Below, piece after piece: positions 1-6,517 of a stretch of 6,928 bases of DNA (positions are counted from its first letter, which is position 1; every line of letters begins with the position of its first letter). The stretch spans positions 1-6,928 of the forward strand of contig JARGFV010000123.1 in assembly GCA_029210545.1 (NCBI GenBank), read 5' to 3'. The position numbers were made by a program, and so were the translations under genes. The notes beneath the pieces are model-generated. The model had not been told where the DNA came from. It saw only the letters and a list, made by a program, of their open reading frames with translations, and ran no database searches. Origin of the DNA: a bacterium (lineage in GTDB: Bacteria; BMS3Abin14).

Positions 1-170
1 ATGGACAAGGCTCGTTCCCGTTTCTCCTCAAAGTCCGGGGCAACATCTTTCCTGATCAGATCGTTCACCGCCCCCCTGATCAGCTCAGCGATGGAAACAT
101 GCTGGGAGTGCGCCAGCCGTTTCAGAGCCCTTGCCTGTTCCTCGGTCAGCTGTATCTGAGTGCGTACCAC
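1..170 (-). CDS. Ribbon-helix-helix (CopG/Arc-type) antitoxin-like protein, 3' end missing
   Basis: Reading leftward from a GTG at 170, the frame stays open to the window edge and gives 56 residues beginning MVRTQIQLTEEQARALKRLA. The pattern is that of a ribbon-helix-helix DNA-binding domain: a short strand with alternating residues (about 2-8), helix A (about 9-22) and helix B in VSIAELIRGAVNDLIRK (25-41). Such proteins dimerise, insert the beta ribbon into the major groove and, as antitoxins of VapB type, repress their own operon. The GTG start is chosen because GGAGG lies six bases upstream and an in-frame TAA lies a little further upstream; the ATG at 183-181 is in another frame and stops after about 32 codons. 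A toxin, often a PIN-domain RNase, would be expected just beyond the left edge but cannot be seen. It could also be a solitary transcriptional regulator. The fold is fairly certain, the antitoxin role is inferred. Confidence 0.75.
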   Translation of the reverse strand, partial: MVRTQIQLTEEQARALKRLAHSQHVSIAELIRGAVNDLIRKDVAPDFEEKRERALS

Positions 171-181
171 TGTGTGCCTCC

Positions 182-200
182 ATGATTACAAATATGATTA
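182..200 (-). promoter_or_regulatory. Candidate operator: direct repeat ATGATTA x2 at the start site
   Basis: ATGATTA occurs at 182-188 and again at 194-200 (plus-strand reading), a 12-base period, close to one helical turn. The pair lies between the predicted -10 box and the ribosome binding site of the ribbon-helix-helix gene. Ribbon-helix-helix dimers commonly bind short tandem repeats one helical turn apart, so this is a plausible autorepression site. The repeat is seen directly; its use as an operator is inferred, and AT-rich repeats of seven bases can arise by chance. Confidence 0.35.
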
Positions 201-201
201 A

Positions 202-230
202 TTGATAACACGTCATTTAATGCCCGTCAA
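202..230 (-). promoter_or_regulatory. Sigma-70-type promoter of the ribbon-helix-helix gene
   Basis: On the minus strand TTGACG (230-225, five of six matches to the consensus -35) is followed after exactly 17 bases by TATCAA (207-202, four of six to the -10). Transcription would start near 195 and leave a leader of about 25 bases before the GTG at 170. Position, spacing and distance to the ribosome binding site all fit. The -35 box directly abuts the palindromic repeat that starts at 231. Confidence 0.55.
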
Positions 231-289
231 TTGATGACTTTTTTCGAGGTCATCAACTTTGATGGACTCGCAAAAAGTCCATCAACTTT
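231..289. repeat. Pair of inverted REP-like palindromes (BIME-like)
   Basis: Unit 1 is TTGATGAC (231-238), a ten-base loop and GTCATCAA (249-256). Unit 2 is GATGGAC (261-267), a nine-base loop and GTCCATC (277-283), flanked by further matching bases. When unit 2 is read on the opposite strand its arms and T-rich loop line up with unit 1 (common pattern TTGATG..ACTTTTT.CGAG..CATCAA), so the two are diverged copies in inverted orientation. CATCAACTTT also recurs as a direct repeat (251-260 and 280-289). The whole block could fold as two hairpins or one long imperfect one. This arrangement resembles bacterial interspersed mosaic elements. T-rich loops rather than a T tail make a terminator role unlikely. 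Confidence 0.7.
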
Positions 290-310
290 AGCCCATATCT
301 GTTGTTTCCT

Positions 311-330
311 CTGTCAGTTTCAAACTGCAG
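311..330. promoter_or_regulatory. Short near-perfect dyad, possible protein-binding site
   Basis: CAGTTT-C-AAACTG (315-327) is a perfect 13-base dyad with a single central base. It extends to CTG (311-313) and CAG (328-330) if one T at 314 is skipped. A one-base loop cannot form a normal RNA hairpin, so a dimeric protein site is likelier than a terminator. No promoter could be matched to it. The rest of 290-362 shows no gene and no other clear signal. Confidence 0.25.
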
Positions 331-362
331 GAATTTCAGCACGTATTTCTAATCATCCCCAC

Positions 363-396
363 AAAAAAAGGAGCTGGACAGTTTGTCCGGCTCCTT
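363..396 (-). terminator. Rho-independent terminator of the prs genes
   Basis: Read on the minus strand, AAGGAGC (396-390), a C/A mismatch, GGACA, the loop AAC, TGTCC and GCTCCTT (374-368) form a 13-position stem with one mismatch. It runs straight into a T tract (369-363). It begins 42 bases beyond the prsR stop codon and is the only such structure downstream, so it should end the leftward transcript. In the plus direction no T run follows, so it is not bidirectional. Confidence 0.88.
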
Positions 397-438
397 GAAA
401 TTTGGGTTCTTCATGATCATATCAGGTTGACTTGCGCC

Positions 439-1803
439 TCACTCTCTCCGTATATCAAGCTTCTTCATGAGATCGTACAGAGTCGGCCTACTGATGTCGA
501 GATCCAGGGCAGTCTGTGTCAAGTTCCCGCCGTTCCAGTCCATGGCGGAGAGGACCAGTTCCCTTTCCACGCTCTCCCTGGCCTCTTTCAAGGTCATCCC
601 ACGACGGACCCCTTTGTCACCCCCTTCAAGTTCCAGATCTGCGGGTTGAACCGTTCGGCCTTCCGCCATGATCACGGCACGTTTGATCCTGTTTTCCATT
701 TCCCGGATATTGCCGGGCCAGCCGTAGATCTCCAGTGCCCTTTTTGCAGCAGCGGAAAAGGTGAGTTTTTTGCCGGGTGTGAGAGAAAGGTAGCTCTCCA
801 GGAAGGAATTAGCCAGAAGCAGGATATCCCCTTCCCTCTCCCTGAGAGGCGGGATATTGATGTTAACCACCCCCAGGCGATAGTAGAGATCCTGCCTGAA
901 CGAATCCTCCTGGATTGACTGCTTCAGATCCCTGTTGGTAGCCGCCACGATCCGTGTATCAACCTGGATCAGGCTCCGGCCTCCGATCCTTTCGATCTGC
1001 TGGTCCTGTAAAAAACGCAGGAGCTTGACCTGCAGGGAAAGGGGCAGTTCCCCGATCTCGTCAAGGAACAAGGTTCCCTTGTGCGCGGTCTCTATGCGAC
1101 CAACTCTTTGCACATGCGCTCCCGTATAGGCCCCCTTTTCGTGACCGAAAAGTTCGCTCTCCAGGAGATTTTCAGGGATCGCACCACAGTTTATGGCAAC
1201 GAAGGGCATCTCCCTTCTGCCGCTGAGGTTGTGGATTGCCCTGGCTGCCAGTTCCTTACCGGTACCGCTTTCACCCCCAACAAGAACAGGGACCTCCGTT
1301 GTGGCCACCTTGCGGATCTTCTCATAGACATCTGTCATCTGGGGGCTGGCGCCGAGCATCTCCTCGAAACCGCCCAGGCCTCCAACTTTCTGCTGTAGAT
1401 TTACATACTCATTTTCAAGGGTCGCGACGTGGAAAGCCCTTCTCAATATAAAGTTCAGGTCCTCCAGGTTCACAGGCTTGGAGATAAAATCGTAGGCTCC
1501 CCTTCCGATAGCCTCGAGAGCGTGGGCTTTTTCATCTCTACCGGTGATGATGATGACTTTCACTCTCGGGTTGATCTCCAGGACTTCATCGAGGATGGCA
1601 AAACCCTCCCCGACACCCTCCTCTTCGGGAGGGAGTCCCAGGTCGAGGGTCATAACAGGGGGGACGACTTCCCGAAAGACGGCAAGAGCCTGCTGCCTGT
1701 CACCGCCCTCGTGAATTTCGTATTCCTGGCCAAGGCCCCATTTCATCTGCTTTCTAAGATCCTCGTCGTCGTCAACGATGAGGAGGATGTTTTTGTCTGT
1801 CAT
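439..1803 (-). CDS. prsR: PEP-CTERM-box sigma-54-dependent response regulator PrsR
   Basis: A 454-residue transcriptional activator of the NtrC class. Residues 1-125 form a receiver domain with an acidic pocket (Asp11-13), phosphoacceptor Asp54 in TLDLGLPP, Thr87 and Lys109. Residues about 145-385 are an AAA+ sigma-54 activation domain: Walker A GESGTGKE (177-184), GAYTGA (224-229, the usual GAFTGA loop with Tyr) that contacts sigma-54, Walker B TLFLDEIG (244-251), an arginine-finger region around RQDLYYRL (303-310) and the WPGNIRE motif (362-368). A Fis-type helix-turn-helix occupies about 405-454. The receiver signature DLGLPP followed by an acidic, glycine-rich insert is typical of PrsR, the regulator of exosortase/PEP-CTERM systems, and the length is normal for it. 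The ATG at 1803 is chosen because it begins the receiver domain and a GGAG lies ten bases upstream; the frame remains open for 32 more codons, with no family resemblance. PrsR should activate RpoN-dependent genes after phosphorylation by PrsK, encoded 123 bases upstream. Confidence 0.93.
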   Translation of the reverse strand: MTDKNILLIVDDDEDLRKQMKWGLGQEYEIHEGGDRQQALAVFREVVPPVMTLDLGLPPEEEGVGEGFAILDEVLEINPRVKVIIITGRDEKAHALEAIGRGAYDFISKPVNLEDLNFILRRAFHVATLENEYVNLQQKVGGLGGFEEMLGASPQMTDVYEKIRKVATTEVPVLVGGESGTGKELAARAIHNLSGRREMPFVAINCGAIPENLLESELFGHEKGAYTGAHVQRVGRIETAHKGTLFLDEIGELPLSLQVKLLRFLQDQQIERIGGRSLIQVDTRIVAATNRDLKQSIQEDSFRQDLYYRLGVVNINIPPLREREGDILLLANSFLESYLSLTPGKKLTFSAAAKRALEIYGWPGNIREMENRIKRAVIMAEGRTVQPADLELEGGDKGVRRGMTLKEARESVERELVLSAMDWNGGNLTQTALDLDISRPTLYDLMKKLDIRRE

Positions 1804-1850
1804 GGGACATTTTCTCCGTGTGGGGGACAAAGGTTCTTCAGGTAAAATGG

Positions 1851-1883
1851 ACTCCGGGTCCTCGCTGACGCTCACCCCGGAGT
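1851..1883. repeat. 8-bp dyad in the prsK-prsR gap
   Basis: ACTCCGGG (1851-1858) and CCCGGAGT (1876-1883) are perfectly complementary around a 17-base centre. The dyad lies 48-80 bases upstream of the prsR start within the 123-base spacer. No T tract follows on either strand, so it is not a typical intrinsic terminator. It could be an mRNA hairpin that sets the prsR level relative to prsK, or a fragment of a dispersed repeat. Confidence 0.5.
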
Positions 1884-1926
1884 GACTGCATACAGCCAAA
1901 CAGCAACATGATCCTAAACATTAATT

Positions 1927-4059
1927 TTAAACACCCTTCTTCGCAGAAACCACAGGCAGATAGACCTCAAAAACGGCCCCCTCGCCGGGACGGCTTTTGA
2001 CGCTGATCCTCCCGCCATGAGCCTCCACGATGGTGCGGCACTGGTAAAGACCGATCCCCAGCCCGTTCGGCTTGGTGGATTTAAAGGGGCCAAATAGCGA
2101 CGTCGATAAAAAGGCCTCTTCCACACCCGGTCCGTCATCCTCCACTTCCAGGACAACCCATCCGTTCTGGCGATAAGTTCTGACAATGATAGCTCCGTTA
2201 CCATCAACGGCTTCGATGGCGTTGAGAACCAGGTTCGTCACCACTTTTGAGATCTGTTCATGATCGATCATGATCTCGGGAACTTCCTGGTACTGCTTTT
2301 CGATGCTGACTCCCGAAGGCGGCTCCATCTCGGCCAGGCACCTGTTGACCACTGGTTCGATGCTCCCCGGTTCTGGATGGACAATGGACATCTCCCTGAG
2401 TTCCGCCATCCTGCGCGACAGGACATTGATCTTGTCGACACTTTGTGAAACAAGCTTCAGGGCATCGTGGCGGAACTCCTCACTGTTCAGATGGTCCGGA
2501 AAATTCTGCAGCATCATGGAAAGTTTTGAGGCCACGTTTTTCAGATCGTGGACGAAAAAGGCTGAGAATTTACTTAACGCTTCCATCTCCCGGGCGTTTT
2601 GCAGCCGTTCGGACAGCTGGAGGCTCTGGATACTGGTCGCGGCCTGGCCTGCGATCGTCCCCATGAGGTCGTACTCCTCCACACCCATCGGCTCGCCACG
2701 AACACGATCGTCCAGGGCGATGAAACCCAGGAGGTCTGAACCCAGCCAGAGGGGCGCACAATAACGCAATCCAAGGCTTTCCAGAAAGGCTTCATTCTCC
2801 TCTGTATACTGCCTCAAAGCACTATCGGTACTGTCAAAAAGATCGAAGGGGCTTTCTCTGACCGCAAGACGCTTTTTCAAAGATGCCACCAGTCCAGGGG
2901 ACATTTCTACCAGGTCGCCGGACCCGGAAAGGGATGTTGAACCCGCCAGGGAAAGGGTCGCCTCCCCTTCTCCAAAGAGCCAGATATTGACGGAAAGAAT
3001 CTCCAGCATCTCAGACAGGAGACTTGCAGTATTGCCGGCCAGGTCCCGGATATTCCTGGAGTTGGCCGTTCTCTCCGTAAACGTTATCCAGGTTTTCCTG
3101 TAATCGTATTTCGGGCGGCTAAGGTGCCGGGACACGAAAGTGTTGACAGCAAACTTGACCCGATCGGAAAAGAGGATGGCCGACAGGAGAAGAAGGGCGG
3201 CGAAGACAGCGAGTCCCAGAAGTTCGTAGGAGAAGGGCCCACCCAGCAGGGAAAGGACCTTTGTCAGGACACCCACGAGAACCAGGTAGGTTCCCACGAC
3301 CATGAGGACCAGGGAGCGTTTGATGAATCCACCGGAGAGGTAAATATCTTCTGGCAGGATTCTGGACCTGAACAGCGTTATGGCGATGAACATATTGGCC
3401 AGGATGAGTGCTCCTGCCGGAAGAAAAAGTTCCATTTCCGGGTTCAGGGTCCGGAAAAGGATCGCCTGGCTACTCACAAAAATCCGGACTGCGAAGAATC
3501 CAAGGACGCCGAGGGTCAGGAACTTGATCTGCCAGCGCTTGATCCCCCTGGAAAAGCGGAGAGTGTTTTCGAGGACGAACATGAGGACCACGAACCCGGG
3601 GATCAGGGAAAGGTAAAACAGGTAGCCCGGCCAACCAAGGTGGAACACAGAGTGGCCACCGCCTGCAGGAACCGAGACACCTTCATAGAAAGAGGGGTTG
3701 AGAAGCACAGGGAAAGACAGTGGCAACAATAAGATCCCTAGGGTGACCCACTTCCACTTGATAAGACGCTGTTTGAAATCCCGTTCCCCGAAGGAAAGGG
3801 CGAACAGGAACCAGGCGCCGGGGATGAGAGCTGTGATCACGTTCCTTATCCGGAGCCACATCAATTGATCCAGGAGATTTTTCTGGTGGTACGCCATGCC
3901 ACCAACAGTCAGTTCAGCTGCAAGCAGGAACATTCCCAGCGCAAAGAACCTGTGGGAGATCGAGTGAGGGCCCTTTACCAGGGCGTATAAGGCCAGCACT
4001 GCCGAGAAAAGGGCAGCGATAAAGATGATGTAGAGTTCTATGTTCTGGGAAAAATCCAT
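1927..4059 (-). CDS. prsK: PEP-CTERM system membrane histidine kinase PrsK
   Basis: A 710-residue sensor kinase. The first 300 residues are almost wholly hydrophobic, with about eight or nine membrane segments (near 7-29, 38-56, 73-90, 104-120, 143-163, 178-199, 210-231, 248-271 and 280-297), and would be the sensing part. Residues about 335-480 look like a GAF-type domain. The dimerisation and phosphorylation region holds His504 in FFVHDLKN (501-508). The ATPase domain shows an N box with Asn609 and Asn613, a G1 box DDGPGV (641-646), an F-box-like LFGPFKSTKP (655-664) and a G2 box NGLGIGL (665-671), so the kinase should be active. The HDLKN box, the many membrane spans and the adjacent prsR identify PrsK; length is usual or slightly above. 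In floc-forming bacteria PrsK/PrsR with RpoN controls PEP-CTERM protein genes; the signal is unknown. The ATG at 4059 gives a natural membrane N-terminus, but no convincing Shine-Dalgarno sequence precedes it. It follows the TPR gene by 149 bases. Confidence 0.92.
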   Translation of the reverse strand: MDFSQNIELYIIFIAALFSAVLALYALVKGPHSISHRFFALGMFLLAAELTVGGMAYHQKNLLDQLMWLRIRNVITALIPGAWFLFALSFGERDFKQRLIKWKWVTLGILLLPLSFPVLLNPSFYEGVSVPAGGGHSVFHLGWPGYLFYLSLIPGFVVLMFVLENTLRFSRGIKRWQIKFLTLGVLGFFAVRIFVSSQAILFRTLNPEMELFLPAGALILANMFIAITLFRSRILPEDIYLSGGFIKRSLVLMVVGTYLVLVGVLTKVLSLLGGPFSYELLGLAVFAALLLLSAILFSDRVKFAVNTFVSRHLSRPKYDYRKTWITFTERTANSRNIRDLAGNTASLLSEMLEILSVNIWLFGEGEATLSLAGSTSLSGSGDLVEMSPGLVASLKKRLAVRESPFDLFDSTDSALRQYTEENEAFLESLGLRYCAPLWLGSDLLGFIALDDRVRGEPMGVEEYDLMGTIAGQAATSIQSLQLSERLQNAREMEALSKFSAFFVHDLKNVASKLSMMLQNFPDHLNSEEFRHDALKLVSQSVDKINVLSRRMAELREMSIVHPEPGSIEPVVNRCLAEMEPPSGVSIEKQYQEVPEIMIDHEQISKVVTNLVLNAIEAVDGNGAIIVRTYRQNGWVVLEVEDDGPGVEEAFLSTSLFGPFKSTKPNGLGIGLYQCRTIVEAHGGRISVKSRPGEGAVFEVYLPVVSAKKGV

Positions 4060-4082
4060 ATTTTTTATTCAGGTTAGTTATT

Positions 4083-4099
4083 GCGACCTCTTTGGTCGT
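4083..4099. repeat. Small hairpin upstream of prsK
   Basis: CGACC (4084-4088) and GGTCG (4094-4098) pair around the loop TCTTT, with a G-T wobble outside. It lies 24-40 bases before the prsK ATG. On the plus strand CTTTT follows but no plus-strand gene reads into it; on the minus strand no T tract follows. It could affect prsK translation or simply belong to the repeat cluster that fills this gap. Confidence 0.35.
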
Positions 4100-4110
4100 C
4101 TTTTATCGTC

Positions 4111-4202
4111 ATTCCGGACGGTTTCTCTCACCCCCACTTTAATCCTCCCCCCTCGGTAGGGGGAGGAAAAATAGGGAGGTTGACAATAATAGGAGCCGGA
4201 AT
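4111..4202. repeat. Nested inverted repeats filling the prsT-prsK gap
   Basis: The outer arms are ATTCCGG (4111-4117, within CGTCATTCCGG) and CCGGAAT (4196-4202, continuing CCAG). These ends resemble the common bacterial dispersed repeat whose termini read CGTCATTCCCG and CGGGAATCCAG; that resemblance is from memory. Between them sits a much stronger hairpin, TCCTCCCCC (4143-4151) and GGGGGAGGA (4159-4167) with a seven-base loop. No T run follows the inner stem on either strand, so it is probably not an intrinsic terminator. The block begins within about ten bases of the prsT stop codon. It may lower or process the transcript between prsT and prsK. Confidence 0.55.
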
Positions 4203-4208
4203 CCAGTA

Positions 4209-6428
4209 TCACTTCAATCGATCCAGCATCTCCTGCTGCTCGGCAGCCTCATCATTTCGCCCAACTGCCTTTAGCACTTCCACCAGATGACCCCGAACAA
4301 CCTCATTCTCCGGCAGCGCGTCCAGGGCCTGCCTTAGTATGGGCAGGGCGCCTGCAGAGTCTCCGGATTTATGAAGGATCCAGGCGTAGGTGTCGCCCAG
4401 AGATGGATCATCCGGCACTATTTTCCTTCCCCTGGCTGCCAGCTCCAGGGCTTCCTTGAGATCACCTGACTCTGAAAGGTTCCAGGCAAGGTTGTTTATG
4501 GCCGGGACAAAACCGGGATCCAGCTCCAGGACCTCACGGTAGGAGTCCACGGAAACCTCCTTCTTTCCGAGAACATCCTGAACCATGCCGAGGAGGAAAA
4601 GAAGCCTGACCGAAGGAGTCCCGGAAGCCTCGGTGGATTCTATAAGCCACCTTTCCGCCTCATCGAGCTTCGATTCCCTGGCATAAAGAGCCACGATCCT
4701 CTGGTACGGTGACATCAGGTCGGGGTGGGACCGGGTGAGGGCAAGGTAGAGCTCACGGGCTTCCTCTATATTGCCCGTCCCCTCCAGCACCCTGCCAAGC
4801 AGGAGACGCTGGGGCACCCCTCCTTTCGCAGCACCCTCCCTCGCCTGCGCCAGGGCCTCTTCCTTTCGCCCGGTACGGCCCAGAAGGCTAACCAGGTAAG
4901 TCACCGGCAGGATGTCTTCAGGCCGCTCTTTTACCAGGAACCTGTAACCGGCCTCAGCCTTTTCAAGCTCGCCGGTCATCTCCCGGCTTTGAGCGACTCG
5001 CAGTATGGAGCCGGGATGATCCCCGTGGCGCTTGACGTTCCTTTCGTAAACAGCCTTCGCTTCCGAAAGCCTTCCCTGCCTCAAAGCGTTGTCTCCCAGG
5101 ATCCACATGGCCTCCCTGCCGAGGTTTTTGTCCGAGCTTGCCGTCCTCGCGTAACCTGACGATGCTTCGAAGTTACCGGCGTTGGCCTCGATCTTTGCCA
5201 GCAGCAGGTTAGCCTGCGCATGGTCCGGATATTTGCCTGCTATGATCTTCAGGTTCTCCCTGGCCTGAGTGGGTTCTCCACCACCCAGTTGAGCCTGGGC
5301 AAGGGAAAGTCTCAACGGAAGGGAGTCGGGCCGGGAATCGAGGGCCTTCTGGAAATCGGACAACGCCTCCCCGGCGTTTCCCCCGGCCATGTTGAGCACT
5401 CCTCGAAGAGCAAGGGCCTCGCTATCGCTGGGTGCATATTTCAGAGCGTCATTGACCGCACCCATGGCTTTTTGAATATCTTTTTCAGACCAGTAATGAC
5501 GGGCAAGGCTCAGTCTCGGTCCCGGAAAATAGGAATCCGTCTCGATGCTTTGTTCCCAGAGCTGGACCGCTTCACCCTTCTGCCCGGAATCGTAAAGCAT
5601 TAAACCCAGGCGGTAGAGAGCCGGGGCGTTGGGCTCTCTTTCGGACATCTCACGGTAGAGTTTGATCGCATCGTCTTTTCTCCCCACCCTCTCGTATAGA
5701 AGGGCCAGACGGACCTTGAGGTCGCTTCTTTCAGGGTTTTCCCTGGCCAGAAGCTCAAGCCGGTCTGTCGCCTCATCCAACAGTCCTTTTCCCTGTAAAA
5801 GAGACACCCGGATAAGGCCTGCGTCCATAGAGGCAGGATCGATCTCCTCGGCCTTGCTCAGAGCATCTTCTGCACCTGAAATATCCCCAATGATAAGATT
5901 TACCTGGGCCAGGTGAAGCCACGCTTTCGCAGAATCCGGAGAAAGTTCAATTATCTTTTGGGCTGTATCAAGGGCTTCCGTTTGCCTACCCGACCGCACC
6001 TGGACCAAAGAGAGCAAGACCAGAAAATCCTGGTCCTCCGGAGACCTAGCGGCCCATTCTGTGATAACCGGTTCCGCCATCTCATGGGCATTGCCCCTCA
6101 TGAGCAACTGGCTGTACTCGAGGGCAATGTCACGATCCTCCGGAGCCAGTTCGTTGGCGTTGGCATAAGCCCTGGCTGCCTCATTGTAATTTCTCAATCC
6201 GACCAACACCTGTCCGAGGAGGAAATAGGCCTGGCTGGACGAGGGTTGGATTTTAATGGCGTTGAGAAGTTCGATGCGGGCAACCTCAAAATCACCAGCC
6301 TCTATCTTGTTCTGTGCATCTGCCAGGTGTTTTTGAAGTTTCTGCACGGTATTCTGACAGGCAGTGACCAGAGAAAGTGAGGTGACGAAAACAAACAGAA
6401 CAACACATTTCAATGAGGGATTGCGCAT
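4209..6428 (-). CDS. prsT: TPR-repeat outer-membrane lipoprotein, PrsT-like
   Basis: A 739-residue protein. Residues 1-24 are a lipoprotein signal: a basic start, a hydrophobic stretch and the lipobox LVTAC with Cys24 as the lipidated residue; Gln25 favours the outer membrane. The rest is a continuous array of roughly twenty 34-residue tetratricopeptide repeats from about 30 to the end, recognisable by recurring patterns such as GDFEVARIELLNAIKIQP and LGKKEVSVDSYREVLELDP. Such superhelices bind other proteins. Position beside prsK and prsR, the lipid anchor and the ending (NLAWNLSESGDLKEALELA, then a final TPR pair) point to PrsT of XrtA/PEP-CTERM systems, although about 900 residues is usual, so this copy is short. 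The ATG at 6428 is preferred because AGGAG lies about seven bases upstream; a TTG at 6449 would overlap that site. It might instead be a generic TPR lipoprotein of exopolysaccharide export. Subfamily assignment is less sure than the architecture. Confidence 0.75.
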   Translation of the reverse strand: MRNPSLKCVVLFVFVTSLSLVTACQNTVQKLQKHLADAQNKIEAGDFEVARIELLNAIKIQPSSSQAYFLLGQVLVGLRNYNEAARAYANANELAPEDRDIALEYSQLLMRGNAHEMAEPVITEWAARSPEDQDFLVLLSLVQVRSGRQTEALDTAQKIIELSPDSAKAWLHLAQVNLIIGDISGAEDALSKAEEIDPASMDAGLIRVSLLQGKGLLDEATDRLELLARENPERSDLKVRLALLYERVGRKDDAIKLYREMSEREPNAPALYRLGLMLYDSGQKGEAVQLWEQSIETDSYFPGPRLSLARHYWSEKDIQKAMGAVNDALKYAPSDSEALALRGVLNMAGGNAGEALSDFQKALDSRPDSLPLRLSLAQAQLGGGEPTQARENLKIIAGKYPDHAQANLLLAKIEANAGNFEASSGYARTASSDKNLGREAMWILGDNALRQGRLSEAKAVYERNVKRHGDHPGSILRVAQSREMTGELEKAEAGYRFLVKERPEDILPVTYLVSLLGRTGRKEEALAQAREGAAKGGVPQRLLLGRVLEGTGNIEEARELYLALTRSHPDLMSPYQRIVALYARESKLDEAERWLIESTEASGTPSVRLLFLLGMVQDVLGKKEVSVDSYREVLELDPGFVPAINNLAWNLSESGDLKEALELAARGRKIVPDDPSLGDTYAWILHKSGDSAGALPILRQALDALPENEVVRGHLVEVLKAVGRNDEAAEQQEMLDRLK

Positions 6429-6474
6429 TCCTTCTCTCCTAAAAAACAATTGATTTTGCCTTTCACCCTATCCA

Positions 6475-6503
6475 TTGGTGTGAGAATCATTTTGATTTAT
6501 GCT
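6475..6503 (+). promoter_or_regulatory. Candidate promoter for the dehydrogenase gene
   Basis: TTGGTG (6475-6480) and TATGCT (6498-6503) are separated by 17 bases, with three and four matches to the sigma-70 consensus. The leader to the ATG at 6558 would be about 48 bases. The boxes are weak, and no sigma-54 GG/GC pair was found in this gap. Confidence 0.35.
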
Positions 6504-6517
6504 AAGCTGTTTCACAC
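6478..6517. promoter_or_regulatory. Widely spaced inverted repeat GTGTGA/TCACAC around the divergent promoters
   Basis: GTGTGA (6478-6483) and TCACAC (6512-6517) are perfect six-base inverted repeats with 28 bases between them. They bracket both candidate -10 boxes. The gap is too wide for a CRP site (TGTGA, six bases, TCACA), but two half sites could be bridged by one regulator. Six-base matches have a real chance of being accidental. Confidence 0.25.

Noticed and set aside
231-289. CRISPR array or tRNA-like structure
   Set aside because: There are only two short units in inverted orientation with no spacers, and no cloverleaf can be drawn.
427-918. Plus-strand open frame of about 160 codons opposite prsR
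   Set aside because: It covers the conserved AAA+ and helix-turn-helix code of prsR on the other strand; the product matches no family I know.
1804-1899. Longer PrsR starting at 1899 with 32 extra residues
   Set aside because: The added residues have no receiver-domain character, run through the dyad, and the ATG at 1803 has a GGAG upstream and starts exactly at the domain.
3124-3732. Plus-strand open frame of about 200 codons opposite prsK
   Set aside because: It is antisense to the membrane region of prsK, its product is a highly polar low-complexity string mirroring that hydrophobic code, and there is no supporting start context.
4143-4167. Strong hairpin as an intrinsic terminator after prsT
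   Set aside because: No T tract follows the stem on either strand, so it is listed as a repeat.
6478-6517. CRP (cAMP receptor protein) binding site
   Set aside because: The arms look like TGTGA and TCACA but are 28 or more bases apart instead of six.
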